Shown here in pieces: positions 47,882 through 55,695 of a stretch of 64,000 nucleotides of DNA. Both the position numbers and the translations under genes were made by a program. How positions within the stretch are numbered: position 1 is the first letter of the stretch; each line of letters begins with the position of its first letter. The stretch is from Hoeflea sp. (GTDB lineage: Bacteria > Pseudomonadota > Alphaproteobacteria > Rhizobiales > Rhizobiaceae). Location: NCBI GenBank assembly GCA_020637795.1, contig JACKJT010000002.1, forward strand, positions 496,001-560,000, written 5' to 3'. The notes beneath the pieces are model-generated. The model searched no databases and was not told the origin of the DNA. It was given only the letters and a program-made list of their open reading frames with translations.

Positions 47882-48110
47882 GCAAGAATCTGCCACCGAC
47901 AACCCCTTGACGCATCCAGCCGAGTCGCTGCTTATAGGACGAACGTTGCGGCGGCAGCGCGGCTGGGATGTTACGAGGCCAGTCAAATCCCGACATTTTT
48001 CGGTTCAGAGCATCTTTCACCGTGGCTTCCACGGTGCATTGAGGGCGCGTTTTGACACGGAAAAAGAAGCGGCGACCTGCCAATGGGGGACTGGCGTAAA
48101 TCAGTTGTTA

Positions 48111-48126
48111 ACACTATATTTAGTGT
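48111..48126. promoter_or_regulatory. NrdR box upstream of nrdJ
   Basis: ACACTATATTTAGTGT matches the NrdR consensus at 15 of 16 positions and contains TATATT, a possible -10. It suggests ATP/dATP-sensing repression of nrdJ by NrdR. Confidence 0.7.
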
Positions 48127-48286
48127 TTGCAGCCAACCTACCCACAAGATAAAGGATTCCCCTACGCGGGAATCAAACGAGTGACCGAGTTGTGGAACTG
48201 GCTGTACAATGAGTGTGCGGCCTGCGGGGAAGATTTTGTCGTGGCGCAAGAAAGCGTCCGGCTGCGAATTCAAAAAGAGGACGACA

Positions 48287-51200
48287 ATGCGCATTGAACG
48301 CCGGTTCACCAAAGAGGGCCAATCAGCCTACGCGGATATCGAATTCCGCAAGGCCACCAGCGAGATCAGGAACCCCGACGGCTCGATCGTCTTCCGCCTC
48401 GCCGACATCGATGTGCCGGTTCAGTTCAGCCAGGTCGCAGCCGACATTCTGGCGCAGAAATATTTCCGCAAGGCCGGCGTGCCCGCGCGCCTGAAAAAGG
48501 TCGAGGAAAACTCGGTGCCGTCATGGCTGTGGCGGTCGGTCGCCGATGAAGAGGCCCTCGCCTCGCTTCCCGAGGACGAGCGCTACGGATCGGAAACCGA
48601 TGCCCGCCAGGTCTTTGACCGGCTCGCCGGCACCTGGACCTACTGGGGCTGGAAGGGCGGCTACTTCTCGTCCGAAGAAGACGCCCGCGCCTTCATGGAC
48701 GAGCAGGCCTACATGCTCGCCACCCAGCGCGTCGCTCCCAACTCCCCGCAATGGTTCAACACCGGCCTGCACTGGGCCTATGGCATCGACGGTCCCGGCC
48801 AGGGCCACTTCTATGTCGACCCGTTCACCGGCAAGCTGACCAAGTCGAAGTCCTCCTACGAGCACCCGCAGCCGCACGCCTGCTTCATCCAGTCGGTCGA
48901 GGACGATCTCGTCAACGAGAACGGCATCATGGATTTGTGGGTGCGTGAAGCCCGCCTGTTCAAGTATGGCTCGGGGACCGGCTCCAACTTCTCGCACCTG
49001 CGCGGCGAAGGCGAAAAACTCTCGGGCGGCGGCAAGTCGTCGGGCCTGATGAGCTTCCTCAAGATCGGCGACCGCGCCGCCGGCGCCATCAAGTCGGGCG
49101 GCACCACCCGCCGTGCGGCCAAGATGGTGGTGGTCGACATCGATCACCCCGATATCGAGGCCTACATCAACTGGAAGGTCAGGGAAGAGCAGAAGGTCGC
49201 GGCGCTTGTCACCGGCTCGAAGATCGTCGCCGGTCACCTGAAAGCCATCATGAAGGCCTGCATGAACTGCGAGGCCGACAACGACGCCTGCTTCGACCCC
49301 AAGCAGAACCCTGCCCTCAAGCGCGAGATCAAGGCCGCCAAGAAGGACCAGGTGCCTGAAAACTACGTCAAGCGCGTCATCCAGTTCGCCCGCCAGGGCT
49401 ACACCGACATCGAGTTCAAGACCTACGACACCGACTGGGATTCGGAAGCCTACCTGACGGTTTCGGGCCAGAACTCCAACAATTCGGTCTCGCTCAAGGA
49501 TGATTTCCTGCAGGCGGTCGAAGCCGACGGCGAATGGAACCTGACCGCCCGCAAGGACGGCAAGGTGATGAAGACGCTGAAAGCCCGCGACCTGTGGGAA
49601 CAGATCGGCCATGCCGCCTGGGCGTCGGCCGATCCGGGCCTGCACTACAACACCACCATGAACGACTGGCACACCTGCCCGGCGGCCGGCCCGATCCGCG
49701 CCTCCAACCCGTGCTCGGAATACATGTTCCTCGACGACACGGCCTGCAACCTGGCCTCGCTCAACCTGCTGCGCTTCAAGGACAAGGACACCAAGCGCAT
49801 CGACATCGCCGATTACGAGCATGCGGTGCGGCTCTGGACCATCGTGCTCGAAGTCTCGGTGATGATGGCGCAGTTCCCCTCGCACCAGATTGCCGAGCTG
49901 TCCTACAAGTACCGCACTTTGGGCCTCGGCTTCGCCAATATCGGCGGCCTCTTGATGACCACCGGCATTCCCTACGATTCCAAGGAAGGCCGCGCCATCT
50001 GCGGTGCGCTGACCGCGATCATGACCGGCGTCGCCTATGCGACATCGGCCGAGATGGCCGGCGAGATCGGCCCCTTTGCCGGTTACAAGGAAAACAAGAA
50101 GAACATGCTGCGGGTCATCCGCAACCACCGCCGCGCAGCCCACGGCGAGGTCACCGGTTACGAGGACCTGTCGGTCAACCCGGTTGCGCTGATCCATGAG
50201 GATTGCCCCGACCAGGACCTGATCGCCCACGCAACGGCTGCCTGGGACAAGGCGCTCGAGCTCGGCGAGAAGCACGGCTACCGCAACGCCCAGGCCACCG
50301 TGATTGCGCCCACCGGCACCATCGGCCTGGTGATGGACTGCGACACCACCGGCATCGAGCCGGACTTTGCGCTGGTCAAGTTCAAGAAGCTCGCCGGCGG
50401 CGGCTACTTCAAGATCATCAACAACGCCGTGCCTGAAGCCTTGCGCACGCTCGGCTATTCCGAAGCCCAGCTGGCCGAGATCGAGGCCTATGCCGTCGGT
50501 CACGGCAACATCAACCAGGCGCCCGGCATCAACCCCGGCTCGCTCAAGGCCAAGGGCTTCACCGACGCCCAGATCGAGGCGATCAACGGCGCCACCAAGG
50601 CAGCCTTCGACATCAAGTTCGTCTTCAACAAGTGGACGCTGGGCGAGGACTTCTGCAAGGACGTGCTCGGCTTCACCGACGAGCAGATGAACGACTTCTC
50701 CTTCGACATGCTTTCCGCCATGGGCTTTGCCAAGAAGGACATCGAGGCCGCCAACATCCATGTCTGCGGGGCGATGACGCTGGAAGGCGCGCCGCACCTC
50801 AAGGTCGAGCACTATCCGGTGTTCGATTGCGCCAATCCCTGCGGCAAGGTCGGCAAGCGCTACCTGTCGGTGGAAAGCCACATCCGCATGATGGCGGCCG
50901 CCCAGCCGTTCATCTCCGGCGCGATCTCGAAGACCATCAACATGCCCAACGACGCCACCGTCGATGACTGCAAGAGCGCCTACATGCTCTCGTGGAAGCT
51001 GGCGCTGAAGGCCAACGCGCTCTACCGCGACGGCTCCAAGCTCAGCCAACCGCTCAATTCCTCGCTGATCGAGGATGACGAGGACGAGGATGACGCCATC
51101 GAGGCGCTGGTTGCCCAGCCCGCCGCCGCCCAGGCCGTCACCGTCACCGAGAAGATCGTCGAGCGGGTTGTCGAGCGGCTTTACCGCGACCGCGAGAAGC

Positions 51201-52087
51201 TGCCGAACCGCCGCAAGGGCTACACCCAGAAAGCCGTCATCGGCGGCCACAAGGTTTACCTGCGCACCGGCGAGTTCGACGACGGCCGCCTCGGCGAGAT
51301 CTTCATCGACATGCACAAGGAGGGGGCTGCCTTCCGTGCGATGATGAACAACTTCGCCATCGCCATCTCGCTTGGCCTGCAATACGGCGTGCCGCTGGAG
51401 GAATACGTGGAGGCCTTCACCTTCACCAAGTTCGAGCCGGCCGGCATGGTGCAGGGCAACGACGCGATCAAGAACGCCACCTCGATCCTCGACTACATCT
51501 TCCGCGAGCTGGCCGTCTCCTACCTGTCGCGCCACGACCTTGCCCATGTCGACACGTCCGACTTCGGCAACACCGCGCTCGGCAAGGGCATCTCGGAAGG
51601 CAAGGCACAGCCCTTCTCCAAGGGCCTGACCCGCGGCGCCTCGCTCAAGGTCGTCACCGGCGCCGGTGCGGCCGGCACCGCCGAGCCGAAAGGCCAGGCC
51701 GCGCCCGCCAAGGCAAGCCCGTCGGGCGCTTCCGTGATCACCGCCTCGTTCTCGTCGAAGACCACTTCGAGCAAGGCGTCGGGCAACCTCGCCGTCCGCG
51801 CCGAACCGGAAGCCATCGCCTCCGACGGCGGCGTCGCCTTCAAGCGGGACTACGAGGAACGCGCCGAGGAACTGGCCGTCGAGATCGAGATGGAGGAAAC
51901 CCTGTTCACCGACGAGGCCGCCGATGCCGCCGCGAGCGCCAAGAAGCTCGAAGCCGACCGCCGCGCCAAGTCGATCATGCAGGGCTACACCGGCAACATG
52001 TGCACCGAATGCCAGAACTTCACCATGGTGCGCAACGGCACCTGCGAGAAGTGCGACACGTGCGGAAGTACGAGCGGGTGTAGCTGA
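48287..52087 (+). CDS. nrdJ: vitamin B12-dependent (class II) ribonucleotide reductase
   Basis: 1266 residues, full length. Reduces ribonucleotides to deoxyribonucleotides using adenosylcobalamin. RNR barrel signatures include NPCSEYMFLDDTACNLASLN and ATVIAPTGTIGLVMDCDTTG; the first half has HACFIQSVEDDL. The C-terminal tail ends in a Cys-rich element (CTECQNF...CEKCDTCG...GCS), the redox/zinc tail common in alphaproteobacterial NrdJ. Start at MRIERRFTKEG with AGAGGA upstream. Implies the cell makes or imports B12. Confidence 0.97.
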   Translation: MRIERRFTKEGQSAYADIEFRKATSEIRNPDGSIVFRLADIDVPVQFSQVAADILAQKYFRKAGVPARLKKVEENSVPSWLWRSVADEEALASLPEDERYGSETDARQVFDRLAGTWTYWGWKGGYFSSEEDARAFMDEQAYMLATQRVAPNSPQWFNTGLHWAYGIDGPGQGHFYVDPFTGKLTKSKSSYEHPQPHACFIQSVEDDLVNENGIMDLWVREARLFKYGSGTGSNFSHLRGEGEKLSGGGKSSGLMSFLKIGDRAAGAIKSGGTTRRAAKMVVVDIDHPDIEAYINWKVREEQKVAALVTGSKIVAGHLKAIMKACMNCEADNDACFDPKQNPALKREIKAAKKDQVPENYVKRVIQFARQGYTDIEFKTYDTDWDSEAYLTVSGQNSNNSVSLKDDFLQAVEADGEWNLTARKDGKVMKTLKARDLWEQIGHAAWASADPGLHYNTTMNDWHTCPAAGPIRASNPCSEYMFLDDTACNLASLNLLRFKDKDTKRIDIADYEHAVRLWTIVLEVSVMMAQFPSHQIAELSYKYRTLGLGFANIGGLLMTTGIPYDSKEGRAICGALTAIMTGVAYATSAEMAGEIGPFAGYKENKKNMLRVIRNHRRAAHGEVTGYEDLSVNPVALIHEDCPDQDLIAHATAAWDKALELGEKHGYRNAQATVIAPTGTIGLVMDCDTTGIEPDFALVKFKKLAGGGYFKIINNAVPEALRTLGYSEAQLAEIEAYAVGHGNINQAPGINPGSLKAKGFTDAQIEAINGATKAAFDIKFVFNKWTLGEDFCKDVLGFTDEQMNDFSFDMLSAMGFAKKDIEAANIHVCGAMTLEGAPHLKVEHYPVFDCANPCGKVGKRYLSVESHIRMMAAAQPFISGAISKTINMPNDATVDDCKSAYMLSWKLALKANALYRDGSKLSQPLNSSLIEDDEDEDDAIEALVAQPAAAQAVTVTEKIVERVVERLYRDREKLPNRRKGYTQKAVIGGHKVYLRTGEFDDGRLGEIFIDMHKEGAAFRAMMNNFAIAISLGLQYGVPLEEYVEAFTFTKFEPAGMVQGNDAIKNATSILDYIFRELAVSYLSRHDLAHVDTSDFGNTALGKGISEGKAQPFSKGLTRGASLKVVTGAGAAGTAEPKGQAAPAKASPSGASVITASFSSKTTSSKASGNLAVRAEPEAIASDGGVAFKRDYEERAEELAVEIEMEETLFTDEAADAAASAKKLEADRRAKSIMQGYTGNMCTECQNFTMVRNGTCEKCDTCGSTSGCS

Positions 52088-52109
52088 ATTAGATCTCAAT
52101 ACAATCATC

Positions 52110-52135
52110 ATTCTTGGGGCTTCGGCCCCAAGAAT
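52110..52135 (+). terminator. hairpin after nrdJ
   Basis: ATTCTTGGGGC-TTCG-GCCCCAAGAAT, an 11-bp perfect stem with a stable UUCG loop. No T-run follows. Confidence 0.75.
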
Positions 52136-52194
52136 CACAGGCGGAACATATCAGAAACATGGAAATGGAGATTGCAAAAACACAGTTTGTAAAC

Positions 52195-52228
52195 AGTGGA
52201 TAAGCTGTGGATAAACGATTATCCACAG
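52195..52228. promoter_or_regulatory. cluster of three DnaA boxes forming a palindrome
   Basis: TGTGGATAA (52206-52214) and TTATCCACA (52219-52227) are perfect DnaA boxes in inverted orientation, 4 bases apart; AGTGGATAA (52195-52203) is a third with one mismatch. Beside it lies GCAAATGC-A7-GCATTTGC (52228-52250), another hairpin. Confidence 0.65.
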
Positions 52229-52391
52229 CAAATGCAAAAAAAGCATTTGCGCGCGGAAGAACACAACATATAGTGGATGAAAATTCGCAGGGACCGTGAT
52301 TTAGTGGTCAAGTTTCTTAATGCACGCAACCGGATGATTCGTCAATGGCCTCTGTGGAAAAGCTTCGAGACAACGAAACCAGCAATTGTCA

Positions 52392-52561
52392 TTGACCCAA
52401 ATCAGTTGGTCAACGACAGTAACAAAAGAGGGCAGCACGACGCCAATCGTACTGCCCTCGGAACAGCCAAGGCGGACCCGCCGCCCTTGCGTCCATGTGC
52501 TCTTGTAAGCATGGACATGCTGTTCTTTCGATCAACAGATGTCAAGCGTTGCGACACGCTT
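52392..52561 (+). ncRNA. candidate structured leader RNA (series of hairpins)
   Basis: Consecutive inverted repeats: TTGACC/GGTCAA (52392-52413), GAGGGCAGCACGA with its near-complement (52428-52459), GTCCATG/CATGGAC (52491-52516) and AAGCGT/ACGCTT (52544-52561). They end just before the ribosome site of the 68-residue protein. A weak ORF (52277-52573) across this region is less convincing than the structure. Confidence 0.35.
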
Positions 52562-52596
52562 GCGTCAAAGTGATGCGGGGGAAAGGAGCGTGAGTC

Positions 52597-52803
52597 ATGT
52601 CGTCATATTATGTGAACAAAAATGTTCAAACCAATGGTGATCATGAAGTGCACACGACAGGTTGCAACTTCATGCCGGCAGAATCAAACCGGATCTATCT
52701 CGGTGAGTTCTCAACATGTGCACCAGCTGTGACAGCGGCCAAGCGGTACTACAGCCAAGTTAACGGTTGTTATTACTGCAGCCTGTCCTGCCACACACAG
52801 TGA
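52597..52803 (+). CDS. small conserved cysteine-rich protein, possible zinc ribbon
   Basis: 68 residues with excellent ribosome site AAAGGAG. Pattern VHTTGC, then FSTC, then NGCYYCSLSCH: the spacing resembles the Ada-type metal-binding fold (His-Cys...Cys-x2-Cys). I recall similar short proteins (YYVNKNxQxNGDHEVH) in many bacteria; no function is known to me. It is followed by another short gene and lies beside the mobile-element cluster. Confidence 0.8.
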   Translation: MSSYYVNKNVQTNGDHEVHTTGCNFMPAESNRIYLGEFSTCAPAVTAAKRYYSQVNGCYYCSLSCHTQ

Positions 52804-52880
52804 CATAAACACTGGCATGCGGATTTAATTAAACAGGTCCGCATGCCGAAAGAACTCCTCCCAAGACAAACGAGGTAGAA

Positions 52881-53039
52881 ATGTCCAAAGAACGAAAGAC
52901 ATTTGACGTTGGGCGCGATTCGGGCTCCGGTAAGTTCATAACCGTGAAGGAAGCTGAGAAACGTCCGAGAACAACGACGGTGGAAAGAATACCCAAGCCC
53001 GGCAGAGGCGACACTAAAGGCGAACCTTCTCGCCGTTAG
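52881..53039 (+). CDS. very small conserved basic protein (52 residues)
   Basis: MSKERKTFDVGRDSGSGKF then ITVKEAEKRPRTTTVERIPK. The core RDSGSGKFxTxxEAxxRPxTTTVE matches a widespread short protein family of unknown function (pattern recalled, not searched). Ribosome site GAGGTAG. Followed by a perfect hairpin at 53044-53073. Confidence 0.65.
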   Translation: MSKERKTFDVGRDSGSGKFITVKEAEKRPRTTTVERIPKPGRGDTKGEPSRR

Positions 53040-53043
53040 AAAT

Positions 53044-53073
53044 GTGCTGCCCCATTACATAATGGGGCAGCAC
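53044..53073 (+). terminator. hairpin after the two small genes
   Basis: GTGCTGCCCCATTA and its complement, a 14-bp stem with minimal loop. No T-run. Confidence 0.7.
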
Positions 53074-53159
53074 TCGGCTTTGAGTTGCAGCATCACGGAA
53101 TGGATCCTCGGCTCGGAAGCCAAGGATGACGACGGAGCGGGTGTACAAGACAGCAGCAC

Positions 53160-53353
53160 AATCCCCTCTCCCGCAATTTCTAGCACTTAGCCTGCGGCTA
53201 AGGCGCTGAAATTGCTTCCTCTCCCACAAGGGTAGAGGAGGATGCGGAAGGCGCGGCACCCTGCCTCTGGCACCCTGCCTCTCCCTTGGTGGGAGAGGAT
53301 ACAAAATCGCGGTCTTAGCGCAGCTAAGTCGCAGATTTTGTTGGTGAGGGGGT
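53160..53353. repeat. intergenic hairpin repeat, copy 1 (uninterrupted)
   Basis: Modules of the type CCCCTC...GCAATTTC-[inner hairpin]-GAAATTGC...CCTCTCCC, followed by AAAATCGCGGTCTTAGC-GCA-GCTAAGTCGCAGATTTT and GTGAGGGGG. Almost identical to copy 2 at 54600. Copy 1 shows the uninterrupted target sequence of the larger mobile element. Confidence 0.85.
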
Positions 53354-53511
53354 CCAGTGAGGCCCGATACAGTGAGGCCCGAAACGGCAAGGTCCGGCGG
53401 CCACGGGAGAAATCCCCTCACCTGGAAAATCTACGACTTGGCTGAAGCCAAGACCGTGATTTTCCGGCCTTATGTATCAAAAGCACCAAGCCTTTCGCGG
53501 CGAGCAGTGGA

Positions 53512-53862
53512 ATGACCGCTGTCAAACGCCTGCTAACCGCTCTTGCTTTATTGGCTGCCTTTGGGAACGCTGCGAATGCGCTCCCCGCTAACTATACTCA
53601 ATCGACCATGTCTGAGACCGCCATCGGCCTTGGTGAGCATACAAGCGCACATATATTCATTGCCAAGGTTTTCTCCGAAAACATCGGTCCAGAACAATTT
53701 AACAGTCGCCATCAGGCCGATCAGATCGTCAACATCAACATCACCTGCTTCGCTAAAAAACATCATGTTTACATTTTTAATCCCACCGGACGCGTAAAGC
53801 GATATCCCGATTGGTTCCGCCTTCAAACTGGCGTATCAGCATGGATAGTTCGCGCCGCTTGA
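53512..53862 (+). CDS. possible secreted protein inside the small element
   Basis: 116-residue ORF with a good-looking signal peptide (VKRLLTALALLAAFGNAANA). The rest has no known domain and its end overlaps the truncated coiled-coil gene on the other strand. Weak ribosome site. Could be a remnant. Confidence 0.35.
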   Translation: MTAVKRLLTALALLAAFGNAANALPANYTQSTMSETAIGLGEHTSAHIFIAKVFSENIGPEQFNSRHQADQIVNINITCFAKKHHVYIFNPTGRVKRYPDWFRLQTGVSAWIVRAA

Positions 53863-54052
53863 ACCTGTAGACCTTGTGCTGCTTTGGCTTGATCGCTCTT
53901 GGCGGGTCTTTATAGCCGAATATCGCTAGGGCGTGGTCTATATGGTTTATCTCAGCACGGAGCTTGGCCTTCTGCTTGTCTAAGGCGATGCATTGGCCAT
54001 CCAGTTCTGCCCGCTTGGCTACCAGTGCGGATATAACGTGTGGTTCTCCCAT
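53777..54052 (-). pseudogene. truncated copy of the element's coiled-coil gene
   Basis: 91 codons, ISALVAKRAELDGQCIALDK to KRRELSMLIRQFEGG and NRDIALR, closely matching residues of the full 131-residue gene at 55243. It then ends after RWD; the full gene continues with about 40 more residues. Consistent with an internal deletion that created the small element. Confidence 0.75.
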
Positions 54053-54203
54053 ACCCCCGATACTAGTGGAATCAGGCCGTTATCGCTGGCGGAAAGTTGG
54101 TGCTTTTGATACATAAGGCCGTGATTTTCCTTCCTCTCCCACAAGGGGAGAGGAGAAACCGGCATCGCTGTCCCGACCCCTTCCGGCAAGGAAAGAGGTG
54201 GAT

Positions 54204-54566
54204 TCAGAGCCCCTCTCCGGTATTCCTCAACTCCGCAAGGATCGTCAGGCAGACGCCGTCAACGTTTGTCAGCACCTCCTCATTCCAGAAGCGCAGGATG
54301 CGAAAGCCGTCCGCTTCAAAGGCGGCGTCACGGCGGCGATCATGTTTGCTGTCCGCATGCTGCCATCCGTCGACTTCAACAATCACCTTCGCATCGAAGC
54401 AGACGAAATCGAGTATGTAGCCCTTCAGCGGCACCTGCCGACGGAACTTGAAGCCTTCGAGCTGACGCCCGCGCAAGGCATCCCAAAGCTTTGCTTCGGG
54501 CCGCGTCGCGTCAAGACGCATGTGCCTGGCACGCTGCCGGTGCAGAACTGGTGGTTGCTGGCGCAT
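54204..54566 (-). CDS. DUF559 endonuclease-like protein
   Basis: 120 residues. DUF559 (Vsr-like restriction-endonuclease fold): ATRPEAKLWDALRGRQLEGF, FRRQVPLKGYILDFVCFDAK, VIVEVDGWQH and RFWNEEVLTNVDGV. The D-x-E-x-D pattern (DFVCFD...VEVDG) is consistent with a nuclease site. Start 54566 has GGAGAG at good spacing. It sits between hairpin repeats, where this family often occurs in rhizobia. Role unknown. Confidence 0.85.
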   Translation of the reverse strand: MRQQPPVLHRQRARHMRLDATRPEAKLWDALRGRQLEGFKFRRQVPLKGYILDFVCFDAKVIVEVDGWQHADSKHDRRRDAAFEADGFRILRFWNEEVLTNVDGVCLTILAELRNTGEGL

Positions 54567-54599
54567 GGCGCACTCTCCACGCAAGCGAGAATAGCACCA

Positions 54600-54735
54600 A
54601 TCCCCTCACCTGCAATTTCTAGCACTTAGCCTGCGGCTAAGGCGCTGAAATTGCTTCCTCTCCCACAAGGGTAGAGGAGAACACGGAGGGCGCGGCACCC
54701 TTTCCTCTCCCTTGGTGGGAGAGGACACAAAATCG
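54600..54735. repeat. intergenic hairpin repeat, copy 2, left part
   Basis: Matches copy 1 over the TAGCACTTAGCC-TGC-GGCTAAGGCGCT hairpin and the CCTCTCCCTTGGTGGGAGAGG stem. It is cut at AAAATCG by the 4.2-kb element and resumes at 58969. Confidence 0.85.
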
Positions 54736-54841
54736 CGGCCTTATGTATCAAAAGCACCAACTTTCCGCCATCGCCAAGGGCCTGATCCCACTACAATAGG
54801 AGACGTACCAATGGACACCAAGGCCACGCTAAATCATGCCG

Positions 54842-55213
54842 TCAATCAGTCTGAGAAAGCCGATTCACAAAATCCTGGATACCATCCTTCGGTATCTCGA
54901 ATGGAACCGAGACACGCCGACCATCAACAACGGCAAGCAGCGTTATCTCGACGGTGCCATTCGGAAGGCGACGGATACCGTGCCCCTGAACCTCTATCAT
55001 TTGACCCGCAAAAACTCGCGAGCGGGAAATGGGAGTTACTTGGTCATTTCCGATTTTATCGTGGAGCAGGGCAACAAGGCTAACGCATCTGTTCTGGTCA
55101 AGAAAAACGTCCACGTCTGGTCTACCATCGTATCCAAACTTGGCTCGTATTATGCCAGTCTCATGCCTCGCAACGTCTATGCTGTCTGGCATTTCAAATT
55201 CTTCGTTGTCCAT
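54842..55213 (-). CDS. hypothetical cargo protein near the left end
   Basis: 123 residues, mixed beta-type sequence (RSRVFAGQMIEVQGHGIRRL, GTVEITLLAVVDGRRVSVPF). Ribosome site GGAGGG 8 bases before the ATG favours this strand over overlapping plus-strand ORFs. The counterpart position in the small element lacks this gene, so it may be a later addition. Divergent from the coiled-coil gene with only 29 bases between start codons. Confidence 0.6.
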   Translation of the reverse strand: MDNEEFEMPDSIDVARHETGIIRAKFGYDGRPDVDVFLDQNRCVSLVALLHDKIGNDQVTPISRSRVFAGQMIEVQGHGIRRLPNGTVEITLLAVVDGRRVSVPFEIPKDGIQDFVNRLSQTD

Positions 55214-55242
55214 TTTTGGCCCTCCAAGCGGAGGATTTAATC

Positions 55243-55638
55243 ATGGTGCACACTACAAGAACAGCCACATACTCGCATACGATATCCGCCCTTGTGTCCA
55301 AACGCGCCGAATTGGACGGGATGCGTCGGGCCTTACGCCAGAAAGGCGCATACCTGAAAGACCAGATCGCCCACATTGACCACGTACTGGTCATATTCGG
55401 CTACAAGGGCTCACCAGAAGCGATCAACCCAAAGCAGCACAAGGTCTACAGGTTTAAGCGGCGGGAACTGTCTATGCTGATACGCCAGTTTGAAGGCGGG
55501 ACAAATCGGGATATCGCCTTACGCATCATTAACCATAAGGGATGGGACGGTGAAGACCGGGAGCTTGTCGCCAAGATTACCGATGGTGTGAAAAGCGCCA
55601 AGCGGTATCGGGCGAGGATGGCAGAACGCCGCCCGTAG
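55243..55638 (+). CDS. coiled-coil protein carried by the IS1595-like element
   Basis: 131 residues. N-terminal helical region (TISALVSKRAELDGMRRALR, then LKDQIAHIDHVLVIFGYKG) and basic C-terminal part (KRRELSMLIRQFEGG, RDIALRI). I recall comparable short proteins adjacent to bacterial IS elements, without known role. GGAGG ribosome site. A truncated homologue lies in the small element, suggesting it is a core gene of the transposon family, possibly accessory to transposition. Confidence 0.75.
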   Translation: MVHTTRTATYSHTISALVSKRAELDGMRRALRQKGAYLKDQIAHIDHVLVIFGYKGSPEAINPKQHKVYRFKRRELSMLIRQFEGGTNRDIALRIINHKGWDGEDRELVAKITDGVKSAKRYRARMAERRP

Positions 55639-55695
55639 GGGTACGGGCGGCATTGAATTTGGTGTCGATCAGTTATCGGTAGCGCACAAATCCAG

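Larger units (their letters stand above)
47570..48286. other. long non-coding region upstream of nrdJ
   Basis: 717 bases with only unsupported ORFs. Contains two NrdR-like boxes (listed), a perfect CACCGTGG/CCACGGTG hairpin (48018-48036), and a GATTCCC/GGGAATC hairpin (48155-48174) in the probable leader. I looked for a cobalamin riboswitch because NrdJ needs B12 and saw no convincing B12-box core. Confidence 0.6.
53465..54121. mobile_element. non-autonomous IS1595-like element (deletion derivative), 657 bp
   Basis: Bounded by inverted repeats CGGCC-TTATGTATCAAAAGCACCA (left) and its complement (right), with a perfect 8-bp direct repeat TGATTTTC on each side (53457-53464 and 54122-54129). 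It has no transposase. Its right-end sequence matches the left end of the 4.2-kb element (shared ACTTTCCGCCA next to the terminal repeat), and it carries a truncated copy of that element's coiled-coil gene. Confidence 0.88.
53400..54155. repeat. intergenic hairpin repeat, copy 3, interrupted by the small element
   Basis: CCCCTCACC-GGAAAATC-[GACTTGGCT..AGCCAAG]-GATTTTC-TTCCTCTCCCAC, the same modular layout with a different inner hairpin. The GATTTTC arm is duplicated by the insertion of the 657-base element. Confidence 0.75.

Noticed and set aside
47556..48083. 175-codon minus-strand ORF between the NUDIX gene and nrdJ
   Set aside because: Arg/Pro/Ser-rich shadow-like composition, no ribosome site, crosses the NrdR-like box.
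47570..48286. Cobalamin riboswitch before the B12-dependent reductase
   Set aside because: No clear B12-box or conserved core was found; the hairpins present are simple and unlike that class.
48521..52138. A 1205-codon open frame on the minus strand opposite nrdJ
   Set aside because: Shadow of a GC-rich gene; repetitive Val/Gly/Leu/Arg composition, no ribosome site and no known domain. The plus strand is clearly nrdJ.
52277..52573. 98-codon ORF upstream of the Cys-rich small protein
   Set aside because: Composition is not protein-like, it covers the hairpin series, and no good ribosome site precedes it.
53160..54735. CRISPR-like direct repeats
   Set aside because: Repeats are few, long and hairpin-structured with no regular spacers and no cas genes.
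54811..55083. Plus-strand ORF near the left end of the transposon, with a strong AGGAG site
   Set aside because: Sequence lacks protein-like pattern after about 20 residues and overlaps the better minus-strand gene. The start may be a relic of an ancestral left-end gene.
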